64,000 bases of DNA, taken from the NCBI GenBank assembly GCA_018449715.1, contig JAAVVA010000005.1:310001-374000 (forward strand). The letters are read 5' to 3'. The position numbers and the translations under genes were made by a program. Origin of the DNA: Acidobacteriaceae bacterium dw_441 (lineage in GTDB: Bacteria > Acidobacteriota > Terriglobia > Terriglobales > Acidobacteriaceae). This document shows, one piece after another, positions 17,717-26,569 of this stretch. Positions within the stretch are counted from its first letter, which is position 1, and every line of letters begins with the position of its first letter. The notes beneath the pieces are model-generated. The model made no database searches and was not told the origin of the DNA. It saw only the letters and a list, made by a program, of their open reading frames with translations.

Positions 17717-17810
17717 GTTCTCACACCTCAATCTGTCTCTCTAAAAAGAGAATCTAGTGGCAAGTTGAGCCAGCCTTGGCACCTGCGTGACCGCGAGCCT
17801 GGTTTCCCGA

Positions 17811-18383
17811 TTATTCCTGTGTTCTCAAAGCGCAACCTGAGCAACGTAGCGTCCATACATTACGGCTGAACCGCAGATCCGTAAGAGTAAAAGGCGCAAT
17901 ATCGATCCGCCAGAAAGTCATCACCGGCATTCGAAGCGCATGGACAATCGCAGCACGGATCACAGCAGGGTGGGTTACAGCAATGGCATGCTTCGCATCC
18001 TGCTGTGCTTCCATCCATCTCCCAACACGGACGATTAATTGTTCCAGCGTCTCTCCTCCATGCGGAGCCGCACTCGGGTCGCTCAACCATGCCAGGATTC
18101 CTTCCGGTTCCTCGGCTTGCACTGCATCCATCTTTTGGCCGCGCCACCGCCCGTAGTCGCAGTCTCGAAGCTCTTCCTCCGGAATCGCCGAGAGGCCCAG
18201 GATGTGGGATGTTTGTTGCGCCCTTAGCTCAGGCGCTGAGCAGATTCGGTCCGCCCGAGGCGCACTCCAATGGAATTCACCAATTTTCGCCTGATCCTCG
18301 ATAACAGGTTCATCGAGGGGGAAGGCAGCCTGCCTCTTGGATTCCGTTGCTGCATGTGCGATGAGTGTGAAACGGGTGGTCAA
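17811..18383 (-). CDS. Histidine-phosphatase-fold protein with altered catalytic motif
   Basis: The protein has 190 aa. The overall pattern is that of the histidine phosphatase superfamily (APRADRICSAPELRAQQTS, CDYGRWRG, HGGETLEQLI, AIAVTHPAVIRAAIVHALR). The expected RHGxT motif is replaced by LIAHAAT, so the arginine and glycine are missing while the histidine is kept. The TTG start at 18383 was chosen because an AGGAGA Shine-Dalgarno lies six bases upstream. The gene is divergent from cbtB and upstream of cbiA. A role in B12 or cobalt handling is suggested by position; phosphatase activity is doubtful. Confidence 0.72.
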   Translation of the reverse strand: MTTRFTLIAHAATESKRQAAFPLDEPVIEDQAKIGEFHWSAPRADRICSAPELRAQQTSHILGLSAIPEEELRDCDYGRWRGQKMDAVQAEEPEGILAWLSDPSAAPHGGETLEQLIVRVGRWMEAQQDAKHAIAVTHPAVIRAAIVHALRMPVMTFWRIDIAPFTLTDLRFSRNVWTLRCSGCALRTQE

Positions 18384-18456
18384 AAGGCTTCTCCTCGGGG
18401 TGGCACATACCCTTGACACCAATGATAGAGAGACATAGGGTTAGATTAGTCTTTGA

Positions 18457-18528
18457 AATGACAGGAAGAAGCCGGTGCAATTCCGGCACGGTCGCGCCAC
18501 TGTGATTAAGTCAGACCTTCCTTTCATT
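18457..18528 (+). promoter_or_regulatory. Compact cobalamin riboswitch upstream of cbtB
   Basis: A P1 helix pairs aatgacaggaag (18457-18468) with cttcctttcatt (18517-18528). The core keeps GCCGGTGCAATTCCGGC, CGCCACTGTGA and the shortened B12 box aagtcaga. The peripheral helices present in the two other riboswitches here are absent, leaving only about 72 bases. It would control the cbtBA-btuFDC-cobN-chlID operon. Confidence 0.88.
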
Positions 18529-18576
18529 CCTGAAGCGAACTCTGTTTGTGGGACGCACGATCCCAGGAGGTTCCGA

Positions 18577-18798
18577 ATGTCTCAATCCGTAGTCGGCGCG
18601 TTTGCGCCTCAGCCTGTTTCCATCCCTGCCATTCCCGTCCGCGAGATTATGCCGTGGGCTATCTTTGCTGGACTGCTGATGCTGCTGGCACTCTACTTCG
18701 TTGGTGCTGAGCAGGGAGCGACCTCGCTCATCCAGGGCCATACCGTTCATGAGTTTGTGCACGACGGTCGCCATCTTCTCGGTTTTCCCTGCCACTAA
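18577..18798 (+). CDS. cbtB: Cobalt transporter subunit CbtB
   Basis: The protein has 73 aa with one transmembrane helix (MPWAIFAGLLMLLALYFVG) and a histidine-rich C-terminus (HTVHEFVHDGRHLLGFPCH) that probably binds cobalt. This is the CbtB family, known to be under B12 riboswitch control and linked to cobalt uptake. A strong AGGAGG Shine-Dalgarno at 18565-18570 fixes the ATG at 18577. The next gene is cbtA. Confidence 0.92.
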   Translation: MSQSVVGAFAPQPVSIPAIPVREIMPWAIFAGLLMLLALYFVGAEQGATSLIQGHTVHEFVHDGRHLLGFPCH

Positions 18799-18810
18799 GA
18801 GGCGTTCCTT

Positions 18811-19536
18811 ATGATCCGCATCCTGCTTCTGCGCGGGATGCTTGCAGGCGTCGTCGCTGGCCTTTTTGTTTTCGCATTGGCCCGGTGGATTGGCGAACCG
18901 CAGGTAGAACGCGCCATTGCATTTGAAACCAGCATGGACCAGGCAAAAGGCGAAGCGCCCGAACCTGAGATCGTAAGCCGCAGCGTCCAACGGAGCTTGG
19001 GATTGTTGACGGCGACGGTCGTGGATGGCACGGCCCTTGGTGGCATCTTTGCGCTTGTCTTTGCCTTCGCTTACGGCAGATTGCCAATAACAAGCCCGCG
19101 TTCTCTTTCCATTTTGCTTGCAGGGTTGGGATTTGTAACGTGCACGGTTGTTCCCGCGCTGAAGTATCCGGCAAGCCCGCCGTCCGTCGGAAATCCAGAA
19201 ACCATCGGCATACGCACCGCCGCGTTTTTCCTTCTGCTGGCTATCTCTGTTGCAGTCATGGTCATTGCAGCTCAGATTGAGCGTCGTATCCATAACCGAT
19301 TGGGCACTTGGAACGCTTTGTTGGTCGTGGCAGTTTTCTTTGTCGTTGTCGTAACTATAGCGGCGCACTTTCTCCCGAACTTCGACGAAGTTCCAGCAGG
19401 ATTCCCCGCAACCTTGATGTGGAAGTTCCGAGTGGCGGCATTGGAAATGCAGGTGCTTTTGTGGGCCGCCCTTGGATTTTTCTTTGGGTGGCTTGCGGAG
19501 AAGGCTGTGTCACGTTCTGAAAACGCATATCGCTAA
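18811..19536 (+). CDS. cbtA: Cobalt transporter subunit CbtA
   Basis: The protein has 241 aa with about five or six predicted transmembrane segments (for example ILLLRGMLAGVVAGLFVFAL and LSILLAGLGFVTCTVVPALK). These match the CbtA family, whose N-terminal helix and PALKYPASPP segment are characteristic. It works with CbtB, 12 bp upstream, in cobalt import. It is followed after 22 bp by btuF, so the cobalt and corrinoid importers are probably co-transcribed from the compact riboswitch. Confidence 0.9.
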   Translation: MIRILLLRGMLAGVVAGLFVFALARWIGEPQVERAIAFETSMDQAKGEAPEPEIVSRSVQRSLGLLTATVVDGTALGGIFALVFAFAYGRLPITSPRSLSILLAGLGFVTCTVVPALKYPASPPSVGNPETIGIRTAAFFLLLAISVAVMVIAAQIERRIHNRLGTWNALLVVAVFFVVVVTIAAHFLPNFDEVPAGFPATLMWKFRVAALEMQVLLWAALGFFFGWLAEKAVSRSENAYR

Positions 19537-19558
19537 TCTTTTGCGAAGGACAGAAAAC

Positions 19559-20449
19559 ATGTATCCATTGCAGCGGCGCTCTTGCCTGATCGTGTTTCTC
19601 CTGCTGGCATGCGCCCTTGTTCTCCCTGCCCAAACGAGGCCGCAGCGTATTGTCTCCACCTCGCCCAGCATCACGGAGACGCTCTTTGCGCTCGGCGTTG
19701 GAGACAAGGTCGTCGGTGTCTCGCGCTTCTGCAATTACCCCCCGCAGGTTCAGAAACTCCCGAAGGTCGGCAGCTATATTCACCCCGATGCGGAGGCCAT
19801 CGCCCGTCTCGTTCCTGATCTGGTGGTGCTGGAGCATAAGAGCAACGCCAATAATCTGACGGACAGGCTGGATGCTCTTCACATTCCGTTCGTGCAGGTG
19901 CCATACCTTACGCTGGAAGATATCTACACAGGAATTCAGCTTATCGGGAAAGCCGCTGGCGTTCCTGATCGTTCTGCCAGCCTGACCGCTCAGATCAAGG
20001 GCTCCCTCGACGCGATTCAGTCCAGGGCAAAGACCATGCGCTCCTCGCGTGTGTTGGTGATCGTAGATCGTCAGCAGGGATCGCTCAACAATCTGACCGC
20101 TGTAGGTCCCAATAACTATGTGAACCAGATCCTCGAAGTTGCCGGCGGCACCAATGTCCTTGCAAAGCCCGGTGTGCCGCAGTATCCAAAGATATCGCTC
20201 GAAACAGTTCTGCGTGAAAACCCCGACGTCATCATCGACCTGAGCGGTACTCAGGAAACCGACGAAGCTCGCCGAGCCTCGCGTGCCGCAGCCCTTACTC
20301 TATGGGGGCAATACCGGGATTTAGCTGCCGTCCGCGCCAGTCGCGTCTATGCCGGTACTGCCGACGCTCTCGTCGTTCCCGGTCCACGCACCCCGATTGC
20401 AACGCAACGGCTCTTTGATTTCGTTCACGGCATCGGAGGTTCGGATTGA
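19559..20449 (+). CDS. btuF: Periplasmic corrinoid-binding protein of an ABC importer
   Basis: The protein has 296 aa. A signal peptide (CLIVFLLLACALVLPAQ) precedes a type III periplasmic binding domain: RIVSTSPSITETLFALGVGDKVVGVS, then PDLVVLEHKSN, and the second lobe. BtuF delivers cobalamin or cobinamide from the periplasm to BtuCD. The start at 19559 gives a normal signal peptide; the longer frame overlaps cbtA. The gene order btuF-btuD-btuC and the riboswitch upstream support a corrinoid rather than an iron-siderophore substrate. Confidence 0.9.
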   Translation: MYPLQRRSCLIVFLLLACALVLPAQTRPQRIVSTSPSITETLFALGVGDKVVGVSRFCNYPPQVQKLPKVGSYIHPDAEAIARLVPDLVVLEHKSNANNLTDRLDALHIPFVQVPYLTLEDIYTGIQLIGKAAGVPDRSASLTAQIKGSLDAIQSRAKTMRSSRVLVIVDRQQGSLNNLTAVGPNNYVNQILEVAGGTNVLAKPGVPQYPKISLETVLRENPDVIIDLSGTQETDEARRASRAAALTLWGQYRDLAAVRASRVYAGTADALVVPGPRTPIATQRLFDFVHGIGGSD

Positions 20450-21213
20450 GCAGCCTGCTTGAGGTCGATGGCGTGAGCTTCTCGTATGGAAGCCGCTCCG
20501 TGCTCGATTCCGTCAGCTTTCATGCCGAAGAAGGCGAGTTTCTTGCACTGCTCGGCATCAACGGCTCCGGAAAAAGCACCCTGCTCGACATTATCTCCGG
20601 ATTTCGTATTCCTGAGACCGGCACAGTGAGTCTCGGAGGACGTAGCCAGAAGCAATGGAAGCGCCGGGAAATCGCACAACAGATCAGTCATCTGCCTCAG
20701 GCCATCCACGCTGATCTCCCTTTTACCGCCGAGCAGTTAGTAGGCATGGGGCGATACCCGCATACCGACCGCTGGTACGAGTCTGATGAGGACCACAAAT
20801 ATATCCATGCGGCAATGGAGCGCACCTCGTGCTGGCCACATCGTCATCGCGCTTTTCGCTCGCTGAGCGGAGGTGAACGCCAGCGTGTCCTCCTCGCCGC
20901 CTGTCTCGCGCAGGATGCCAACACGCTCCTTCTCGACGAGCCATCCACCTTCCTCGATATCGAACAGCAGTTGCACTGCTTCAGCATTCTGCGGGACGAG
21001 GCACGTGCAGGAAAGCTCTGCATCGCTGCAACCCATGACCTGAATCTGGCGCTGACCCACTGTACGCGCCTCCTTGTGCTTGCTGGTGGAGTCATCGCGC
21101 ATGATCTCCGAACCGAGGAAGCTCATGACAATAAGGAGTGGTTGAGCCTGTTTTCCAGGCGCCTCGATATGGGCAAGACCCCTGCAGGCTCCCCTTGGGT
21201 GTGGTATCAATGA
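20446..21213 (+). CDS. btuD: ATP-binding subunit of the corrinoid ABC importer
   Basis: The protein has 255 aa. Walker A is GINGSGKSTLL, the signature is LSGGERQRVLLA, Walker B is TLLLDEPSTFLDIEQQ, and the H-loop is in ATHDLNLAL. The start is TTG at 20446, overlapping the btuF stop as TTGA. It energises BtuC-mediated uptake of cobalamin or its precursors. Confidence 0.92.
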   Translation: MSSLLEVDGVSFSYGSRSVLDSVSFHAEEGEFLALLGINGSGKSTLLDIISGFRIPETGTVSLGGRSQKQWKRREIAQQISHLPQAIHADLPFTAEQLVGMGRYPHTDRWYESDEDHKYIHAAMERTSCWPHRHRAFRSLSGGERQRVLLAACLAQDANTLLLDEPSTFLDIEQQLHCFSILRDEARAGKLCIAATHDLNLALTHCTRLLVLAGGVIAHDLRTEEAHDNKEWLSLFSRRLDMGKTPAGSPWVWYQ

Positions 21214-22217
21214 CCGCAACCCAGCAGCGTTCCTTTCTTGCGCGGTATAGCGTCCTGTTCTCTCTCGTTGTCTTTGTTGCAGCGGCATTGCTGCTCCCGT
21301 GGGTCGGCGCAGGCCCCATCAGCCTGTCGCGCGTATTGCAGCATCAGGCTCCCGATTACGAAATTCTGTTGCAGCTACGTGTCTCCCGCACGCTTCTCGC
21401 GCTGGTCGCCGGGGGAGCGCTTTCGCTTGCTGGCACGCTCTTTCAGGCAATGCTCCGCGATGCACTGGCCACGCCTTACACGCTTGGCATTTCGGCAGGC
21501 GCTTCGCTCGGCGCAGTTGCCGTCATCGCAGTGGGATGGGAAACCTTCTTCGGCATTCCCGTAACGTGGATTGGCGCTTTAGCTGGAGCCTTCGGTGTTC
21601 TCATCCTCGTCATCGGAGGCGCATTCCGTCAGCGACAAATATCAGCGTTCAGCCTTCTGCTTACGGGCATCGCCATCAACAGCATCTGCGCTGCATTTAT
21701 CCTCATCGTCGGCGGAACCGTCGGCATAGCCCGTTCGTTCTCCATCACGCGATGGCTTATCGGCAGCATTGACGCGACCAGCTACACCTCACTCGCAGCG
21801 CTGGCAGTCATTGTTTTCCTGGCTTCCGGCCTCATCCTTTTGCAGGCGCGTAGTTGGAATCTGCTTGCTGTCGGAGAGCGATGGGCTGCGTCGCGCGGTG
21901 TGCGCGTAGGTTCCTTACTTGCGCAAGGCTATATTCTCGGCTCGATTCTTGTTGCCGGCGCAATCGCGCTCACTGGTCCCATCGGCTTCGTCGGATTGAT
22001 TGTGCCGCATCTTGTGCGCTCACGCATCAGTCCCGACCATCGTCTCCTGATGCCCTGTTCTTTTCTTCTGGGGGGAACATTACTCGCGCTTTGCGACGCT
22101 CTTGGCCGCATCATTATGCCGCCCTCGGAGCTGCCAGCCGGTGCTGTACTTGCCTTAATTGGTGGCCCATACCTGGTCTGGGTCATCCGCCAAAGAACGC
22201 CTGTGGAGGAGATATGA
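21210..22217 (+). CDS. btuC: Membrane permease of the corrinoid ABC importer (FecCD/BtuC family)
   Basis: The protein has 335 aa and about ten transmembrane helices. Family marks are LRVSRTLLALVAGGALSLAG, FQAMLRDALATPYTLGISAG and GPIGFVGLIVPHLVRSRIS, the last being the coupling-helix region. The ATG at 21210 overlaps the btuD stop, and the stop overlaps cobN, so the subunits are translationally coupled. Confidence 0.93.
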   Translation: MTATQQRSFLARYSVLFSLVVFVAAALLLPWVGAGPISLSRVLQHQAPDYEILLQLRVSRTLLALVAGGALSLAGTLFQAMLRDALATPYTLGISAGASLGAVAVIAVGWETFFGIPVTWIGALAGAFGVLILVIGGAFRQRQISAFSLLLTGIAINSICAAFILIVGGTVGIARSFSITRWLIGSIDATSYTSLAALAVIVFLASGLILLQARSWNLLAVGERWAASRGVRVGSLLAQGYILGSILVAGAIALTGPIGFVGLIVPHLVRSRISPDHRLLMPCSFLLGGTLLALCDALGRIIMPPSELPAGAVLALIGGPYLVWVIRQRTPVEEI

Positions 22218-25200
22218 CATCGTATCGTCAGCGCGTCATCCGTGCCGATGGACGCACTCTGAACATCGTCCAGCACCGCGGGCATCTGTCGTACTGCGTA
22301 ACCGGTTGCTGCTGCGGTCGCACGGACCGCGGCTACGCCGAGGTCCCGGTCGATGTCTACAAAGAAGAGTGGCTGCGTCGCAAAATCCGCAACCAAGTTC
22401 ATCTCACCAAGGGCGGATGCCTTGGTCCCTGTGCGCTGGCGAACGTAGCCTCTCTCGTCTTCGATGGCCAATCTGTCTGGTTCCACTCCGTGAACAGCGC
22501 CTGGCAGGTCCGGCAGATCTTCGATTACATCGAGTCGATGCTCAAAGCCGACCGATTCCTGAAGCCTCCGGCTGAGCTGAGTGAATTTGTCTTCAACTAC
22601 TACGACTGGGATGTACGCAAGCCAGCCGAGCTGCCCGACGAAACCGAGGCTCCGCAACCCACCGGCGGCATCATGCTGCTTTCGCACGCGGATACGGACC
22701 TTCTGACATTAGCTCGTGCAAAAGACCTTCTCCCTGCGGAGCTCGAGGTAAGTTCTTATTCCCTCAACGCGCTCCACAGTGAAGACCAGATGGAGGTTCT
22801 GCTGGGCGGTGAGTTAGGCCGCGCCCGCGTCATCTTGCTGCGCGTCCACGGTCCCCTCAGTTGTGTCCCCGCATTTGATCGCCTGCGTGAGATGTGCATT
22901 CAGCGCGGACAATCTCTCGTGCTCATCAGCGGCACCGGCGAGCTGAGCCCCGAATTCTCGCAGACCGTCCACGTTCCCGGCGACGTGATGGAGACGGCCA
23001 CCCAGTACCTCGCTCTTGGTGGCGTCAACAACTTTGTCGAGCTGTGCCACTTCCTCTCCGACCGTCTTCTGCTAACCGGATATGGCTACGCAGCTCCCAC
23101 TCCGATGCCGGAGCATGGTGTCTACCTCTCCGACATGGACATCGCCACCATCGAAGACTGGGAACGCCGCGCCGATCCGCGCAGACCCACGGTTGCGGTG
23201 CTCTTCTATCGGGCTCATCGCATGAGCGGCAATACCGGATTCATCGACGCCCTGGCGCAAGCAATCGAAGAGCGTGGAATGAACGCGCTCTGCGTCTTTA
23301 CTTCGAGCCTCAAGTCACTGGAGGCGGGCAGACCTGCGGTCTTCCAGTGGGTAGAAGGGCGTACCGACGTGCTGATTTCAACGCTGTCGTTCGCGCTTGG
23401 CGAAGTCAACACCGGAGATGTCACCGAAACAGGCGATGCCGTCACATCGCTCGAAAAACTAGGTGTCCCTGTTGTCCAGGCCATCGCCAGCGGAATGGCG
23501 CAAGGAGCCTGGGAAGGATCGCGCCGCGGCCTGAACTCACTCGACACGGCGATCAATGTAGCTATTCCGGAGTTTGATGGACGCATCATCACCGTGCCAA
23601 TCTCCTTCAAAGAACGTGGCGCGTCTGCTCCCGACGGCCTCTATGTTCCTCATCAAGAACGCATAGAACGAGTCGCTGGAATCGCTGCCCGCCTGGCGAA
23701 ACTTCGTCACACGCCTGCTTCCGAGCGAAGGGTTGCGTTTGTCCTTACAAACTCCGCGGCCAAGGCATTCCAGGTAGGCGGAGCAGTTGGACTTGATACT
23801 CCTGCCAGTCTTCTGACCGTCTTGCACGCCATGCGAAGCCGCCGTTACAAGATCACTTCGCTGCCAGAGACATCCGACGGTCTGATGCAGCGTTTGCTCG
23901 AACGCGGGTCGTATGACGACCGTTACCCGCTTCATCCGGATTATGCGGAACGTTTCTCAAGAGCGGCATATCATGCGCAGTTCACAGAGTTTCCTGAGCG
24001 TTCCCGCCGCAGGATGGAAGACTACTGGGGGCAGCCGCAACCTCACGGCTTCAGCGTGCGTCCTGCGAAGCCAAAGACGGATAAGAAGCTCATGGGCTCG
24101 CTCGCTGGAAAACTGGCGTCCCTCGATCATGAGCCGTGGAGCGACGAGCAAAGCTATCACTTCGCAGCTCTCGACTTCGGCAATGCCCTGGTTGCTCTGC
24201 AGCCTCCACGAGGATTCGGCATCGACCCGGACACGATTTATCACACACCTGATCTTCCGCCGACGCATCATTATGCTGCCTTCTATCGCTGGCTTGGTAC
24301 GCCGCAGTCTGAAGGCGGTTGGGGTGCGGACGCCATTGTGCACCTGGGCAAGCACGGTACGCTTGAATGGCTTCCCGGCAAAGGCATCGGTCTTTCCGAG
24401 GAGTGTTTCCCCGACCTTCTGCTGGGCGATCTGCCGCTCGTTTATCCGTTCATCATCAATGACCCCGGTGAAGGTAGCCAGTCCAAGCGCCGCGCTCATG
24501 CGGTGATCATCGATCACCTGACTCCTCCAATGACTACGGCAGAGACCTATGGCGCGCTCGCCGAACTCAATCAGCTTGTCAACGAGTATTACGCGGTCGA
24601 GAAACTCGATGCCACAAAGCTGCCCTATTTGCAGCAACAGATATGGGACCTCGTGCAAAAAGCCAATCTGCAGGCCGACCTCGACCTCAAGACGATGCTC
24701 AGCCGAGATCATGGCGACCACAAGCACGATTGGGATGATGAACTGACGCCGGAAGGTGTACCGGCAACTCTGGCGGAAATGGACGGCAGTGACGTTGCTC
24801 ACCTGATCGAAGATCTCGATGGCTACTTATGCGAACTGGGCATGGCGCAGATTCGTAGCGGGTTACATGTGCTGGGCCAAATGCCACGCCTGCCGGAGAT
24901 GCTGCAGTCGCTGACACGCCTCTCCAATGCAAGCGCACCAAGCCTTCAGGCGTCGCTTGCCAGCGCATCTGGATTTGATCTTGCGGCACTTCTGGAAAAA
25001 CCCGGGGAACGGCTACCCGGGAGCCGCAATCTACTCGGACAGATCGTTCATACGCATGCCGATGTGCTCGATGTGCTCGATAAAGCGGCACTCGATCTTT
25101 ACACCATGCTCGAAAATCTGGGCTTTCGGAGAGATTCCATTCCCGAGGTTCAGAAGGCTGTTCTCGGCTTCGAGTCAGAAGACGTCAGCAAGGCACTTAA

Positions 25201-26569
25201 CTTTGCCTGCACAACTCTTGTCCCGCGGCTGGAGCAGGTTGGAGATGAGATTGAACATCTGCTCGACGCGCTGGAAGGAAAGTACATTCCTGCGGGGCCA
25301 GCAGGTGCTCCCACGCGGGGCATGGCGCATATTCTTCCGACTGGCCGCAACTTCTATGCCGTCGATCCAAGGGCGCTTCCATCGCAGGCGGCCTGGCGTG
25401 TCGGCCAACACCTCGCCCACGAAGCCATCGAGCGTTTCGTCAAAGAAGAGGACACGCATCCAGAGATGATGGGATTAAGCGTGTGGGGCACCTCACAGAT
25501 GCGAACCCATGGCGACGACATCGCGGAGGCCTTCGCACTGCTTGGCGTGGAGCCAAGATGGAACGCGCAGTCTCGCCGCATCGAAGGCGTCTCGCTGATT
25601 CCTCTTGAAAAGCTGGGCAGACCGCGCATCGACGTAACACTTCGTATCAGCGGTTTCTTCCGCGACGCATTTCCTCACCTGATCGACCTTTTTGACCAGG
25701 CTGTCTCACTGGTAATCGATCAGGACGAGCCGCTTGACCAGAACTTTCCGAGGAAACACTATCTGGACGATCTCGAAAAGAAGAAAGATCTGCCTGCTGA
25801 AGAAGCGGACGCGCAGGCGCGTTACCGCATGTTCGGAGCAAAACCGGGAGCCTACGGCGCAGGCATCCTGCCGCTGATCGAAACCGGCAACTGGAAAGAC
25901 GAGCACGACTTCGCGCGAGCCTTCCTTGAATGGGGAGGCTATGCCTATGGCGGAACTGCGGCAGGGGTCGATGCGCGTCCGGTGTTTGCTGAGCGGCTTC
26001 AGGCGGTCCAGGTTGCCCTTCATAATCAGGACAATCGCGAGCACGACATCTTTGATTCCGATGACTACTTCCAGTTCCACGGAGGCATGATTGCATCCAT
26101 CCGCGCACTCACTGGCATTCAGCCTAAAGCGTACTTCGGCGACAGCTCCCGGCCTGATGCAGTGCGCGTCCGTGATCTGAAGGAAGAGGCCCTGCGTGTC
26201 TACCGCTCGCGTGTCATCAATCCAAAGTGGATAGAAAGCATCAAGCGGCACGGATATAAAGGCGGTCTCGAACTAGCGGCAACGGTGGATTACATCTTCG
26301 GTTTCGATGCAACGGCGCAAATCGCTCCAGACTTCGTTTATGAAGGACTCGCAGAACACTATGCGCTTTCGCCAGAGATGAAAGAGTTCCTCTCAAAATC
26401 GAATCCTTGGGCGCTGAATGCGATCGCCGAACGGCTCTTGGAGGCAGCCCATCGTGAGCTTTGGGAGAATCCGAATCCAGAGACACTGGAAGCCTTACGT
26501 GGCGTGCTGCTGGAAAGCGAAGCGGTCCTGGAAGAGCAAGGCGAGCCAAAGCGGGAGGTGGTGGAATGA
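22214..26569 (+). CDS. cobN: Cobaltochelatase large subunit CobN with N-terminal [2Fe-2S] ferredoxin-like fusion
   Basis: The protein has 1451 aa, longer than stand-alone CobN of about 1250-1300 aa. The first ~130 residues form a thioredoxin-like [2Fe-2S] ferredoxin domain with cysteines at C28, C32-C34, C69 and C73 (GCCCGRTDRG and GGCLGPC). The CobN body follows, with LGKHGTLEWLPGK near residue 710 and a C-terminal NPWALNAIAERLLEA segment. CobN inserts cobalt into hydrogenobyrinic acid a,c-diamide with ATPase partner subunits. It overlaps btuC and the downstream chelatase ATPase gene by 4 bp each. Confidence 0.93.
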   Translation: MTSYRQRVIRADGRTLNIVQHRGHLSYCVTGCCCGRTDRGYAEVPVDVYKEEWLRRKIRNQVHLTKGGCLGPCALANVASLVFDGQSVWFHSVNSAWQVRQIFDYIESMLKADRFLKPPAELSEFVFNYYDWDVRKPAELPDETEAPQPTGGIMLLSHADTDLLTLARAKDLLPAELEVSSYSLNALHSEDQMEVLLGGELGRARVILLRVHGPLSCVPAFDRLREMCIQRGQSLVLISGTGELSPEFSQTVHVPGDVMETATQYLALGGVNNFVELCHFLSDRLLLTGYGYAAPTPMPEHGVYLSDMDIATIEDWERRADPRRPTVAVLFYRAHRMSGNTGFIDALAQAIEERGMNALCVFTSSLKSLEAGRPAVFQWVEGRTDVLISTLSFALGEVNTGDVTETGDAVTSLEKLGVPVVQAIASGMAQGAWEGSRRGLNSLDTAINVAIPEFDGRIITVPISFKERGASAPDGLYVPHQERIERVAGIAARLAKLRHTPASERRVAFVLTNSAAKAFQVGGAVGLDTPASLLTVLHAMRSRRYKITSLPETSDGLMQRLLERGSYDDRYPLHPDYAERFSRAAYHAQFTEFPERSRRRMEDYWGQPQPHGFSVRPAKPKTDKKLMGSLAGKLASLDHEPWSDEQSYHFAALDFGNALVALQPPRGFGIDPDTIYHTPDLPPTHHYAAFYRWLGTPQSEGGWGADAIVHLGKHGTLEWLPGKGIGLSEECFPDLLLGDLPLVYPFIINDPGEGSQSKRRAHAVIIDHLTPPMTTAETYGALAELNQLVNEYYAVEKLDATKLPYLQQQIWDLVQKANLQADLDLKTMLSRDHGDHKHDWDDELTPEGVPATLAEMDGSDVAHLIEDLDGYLCELGMAQIRSGLHVLGQMPRLPEMLQSLTRLSNASAPSLQASLASASGFDLAALLEKPGERLPGSRNLLGQIVHTHADVLDVLDKAALDLYTMLENLGFRRDSIPEVQKAVLGFESEDVSKALNFACTTLVPRLEQVGDEIEHLLDALEGKYIPAGPAGAPTRGMAHILPTGRNFYAVDPRALPSQAAWRVGQHLAHEAIERFVKEEDTHPEMMGLSVWGTSQMRTHGDDIAEAFALLGVEPRWNAQSRRIEGVSLIPLEKLGRPRIDVTLRISGFFRDAFPHLIDLFDQAVSLVIDQDEPLDQNFPRKHYLDDLEKKKDLPAEEADAQARYRMFGAKPGAYGAGILPLIETGNWKDEHDFARAFLEWGGYAYGGTAAGVDARPVFAERLQAVQVALHNQDNREHDIFDSDDYFQFHGGMIASIRALTGIQPKAYFGDSSRPDAVRVRDLKEEALRVYRSRVINPKWIESIKRHGYKGGLELAATVDYIFGFDATAQIAPDFVYEGLAEHYALSPEMKEFLSKSNPWALNAIAERLLEAAHRELWENPNPETLEALRGVLLESEAVLEEQGEPKREVVE

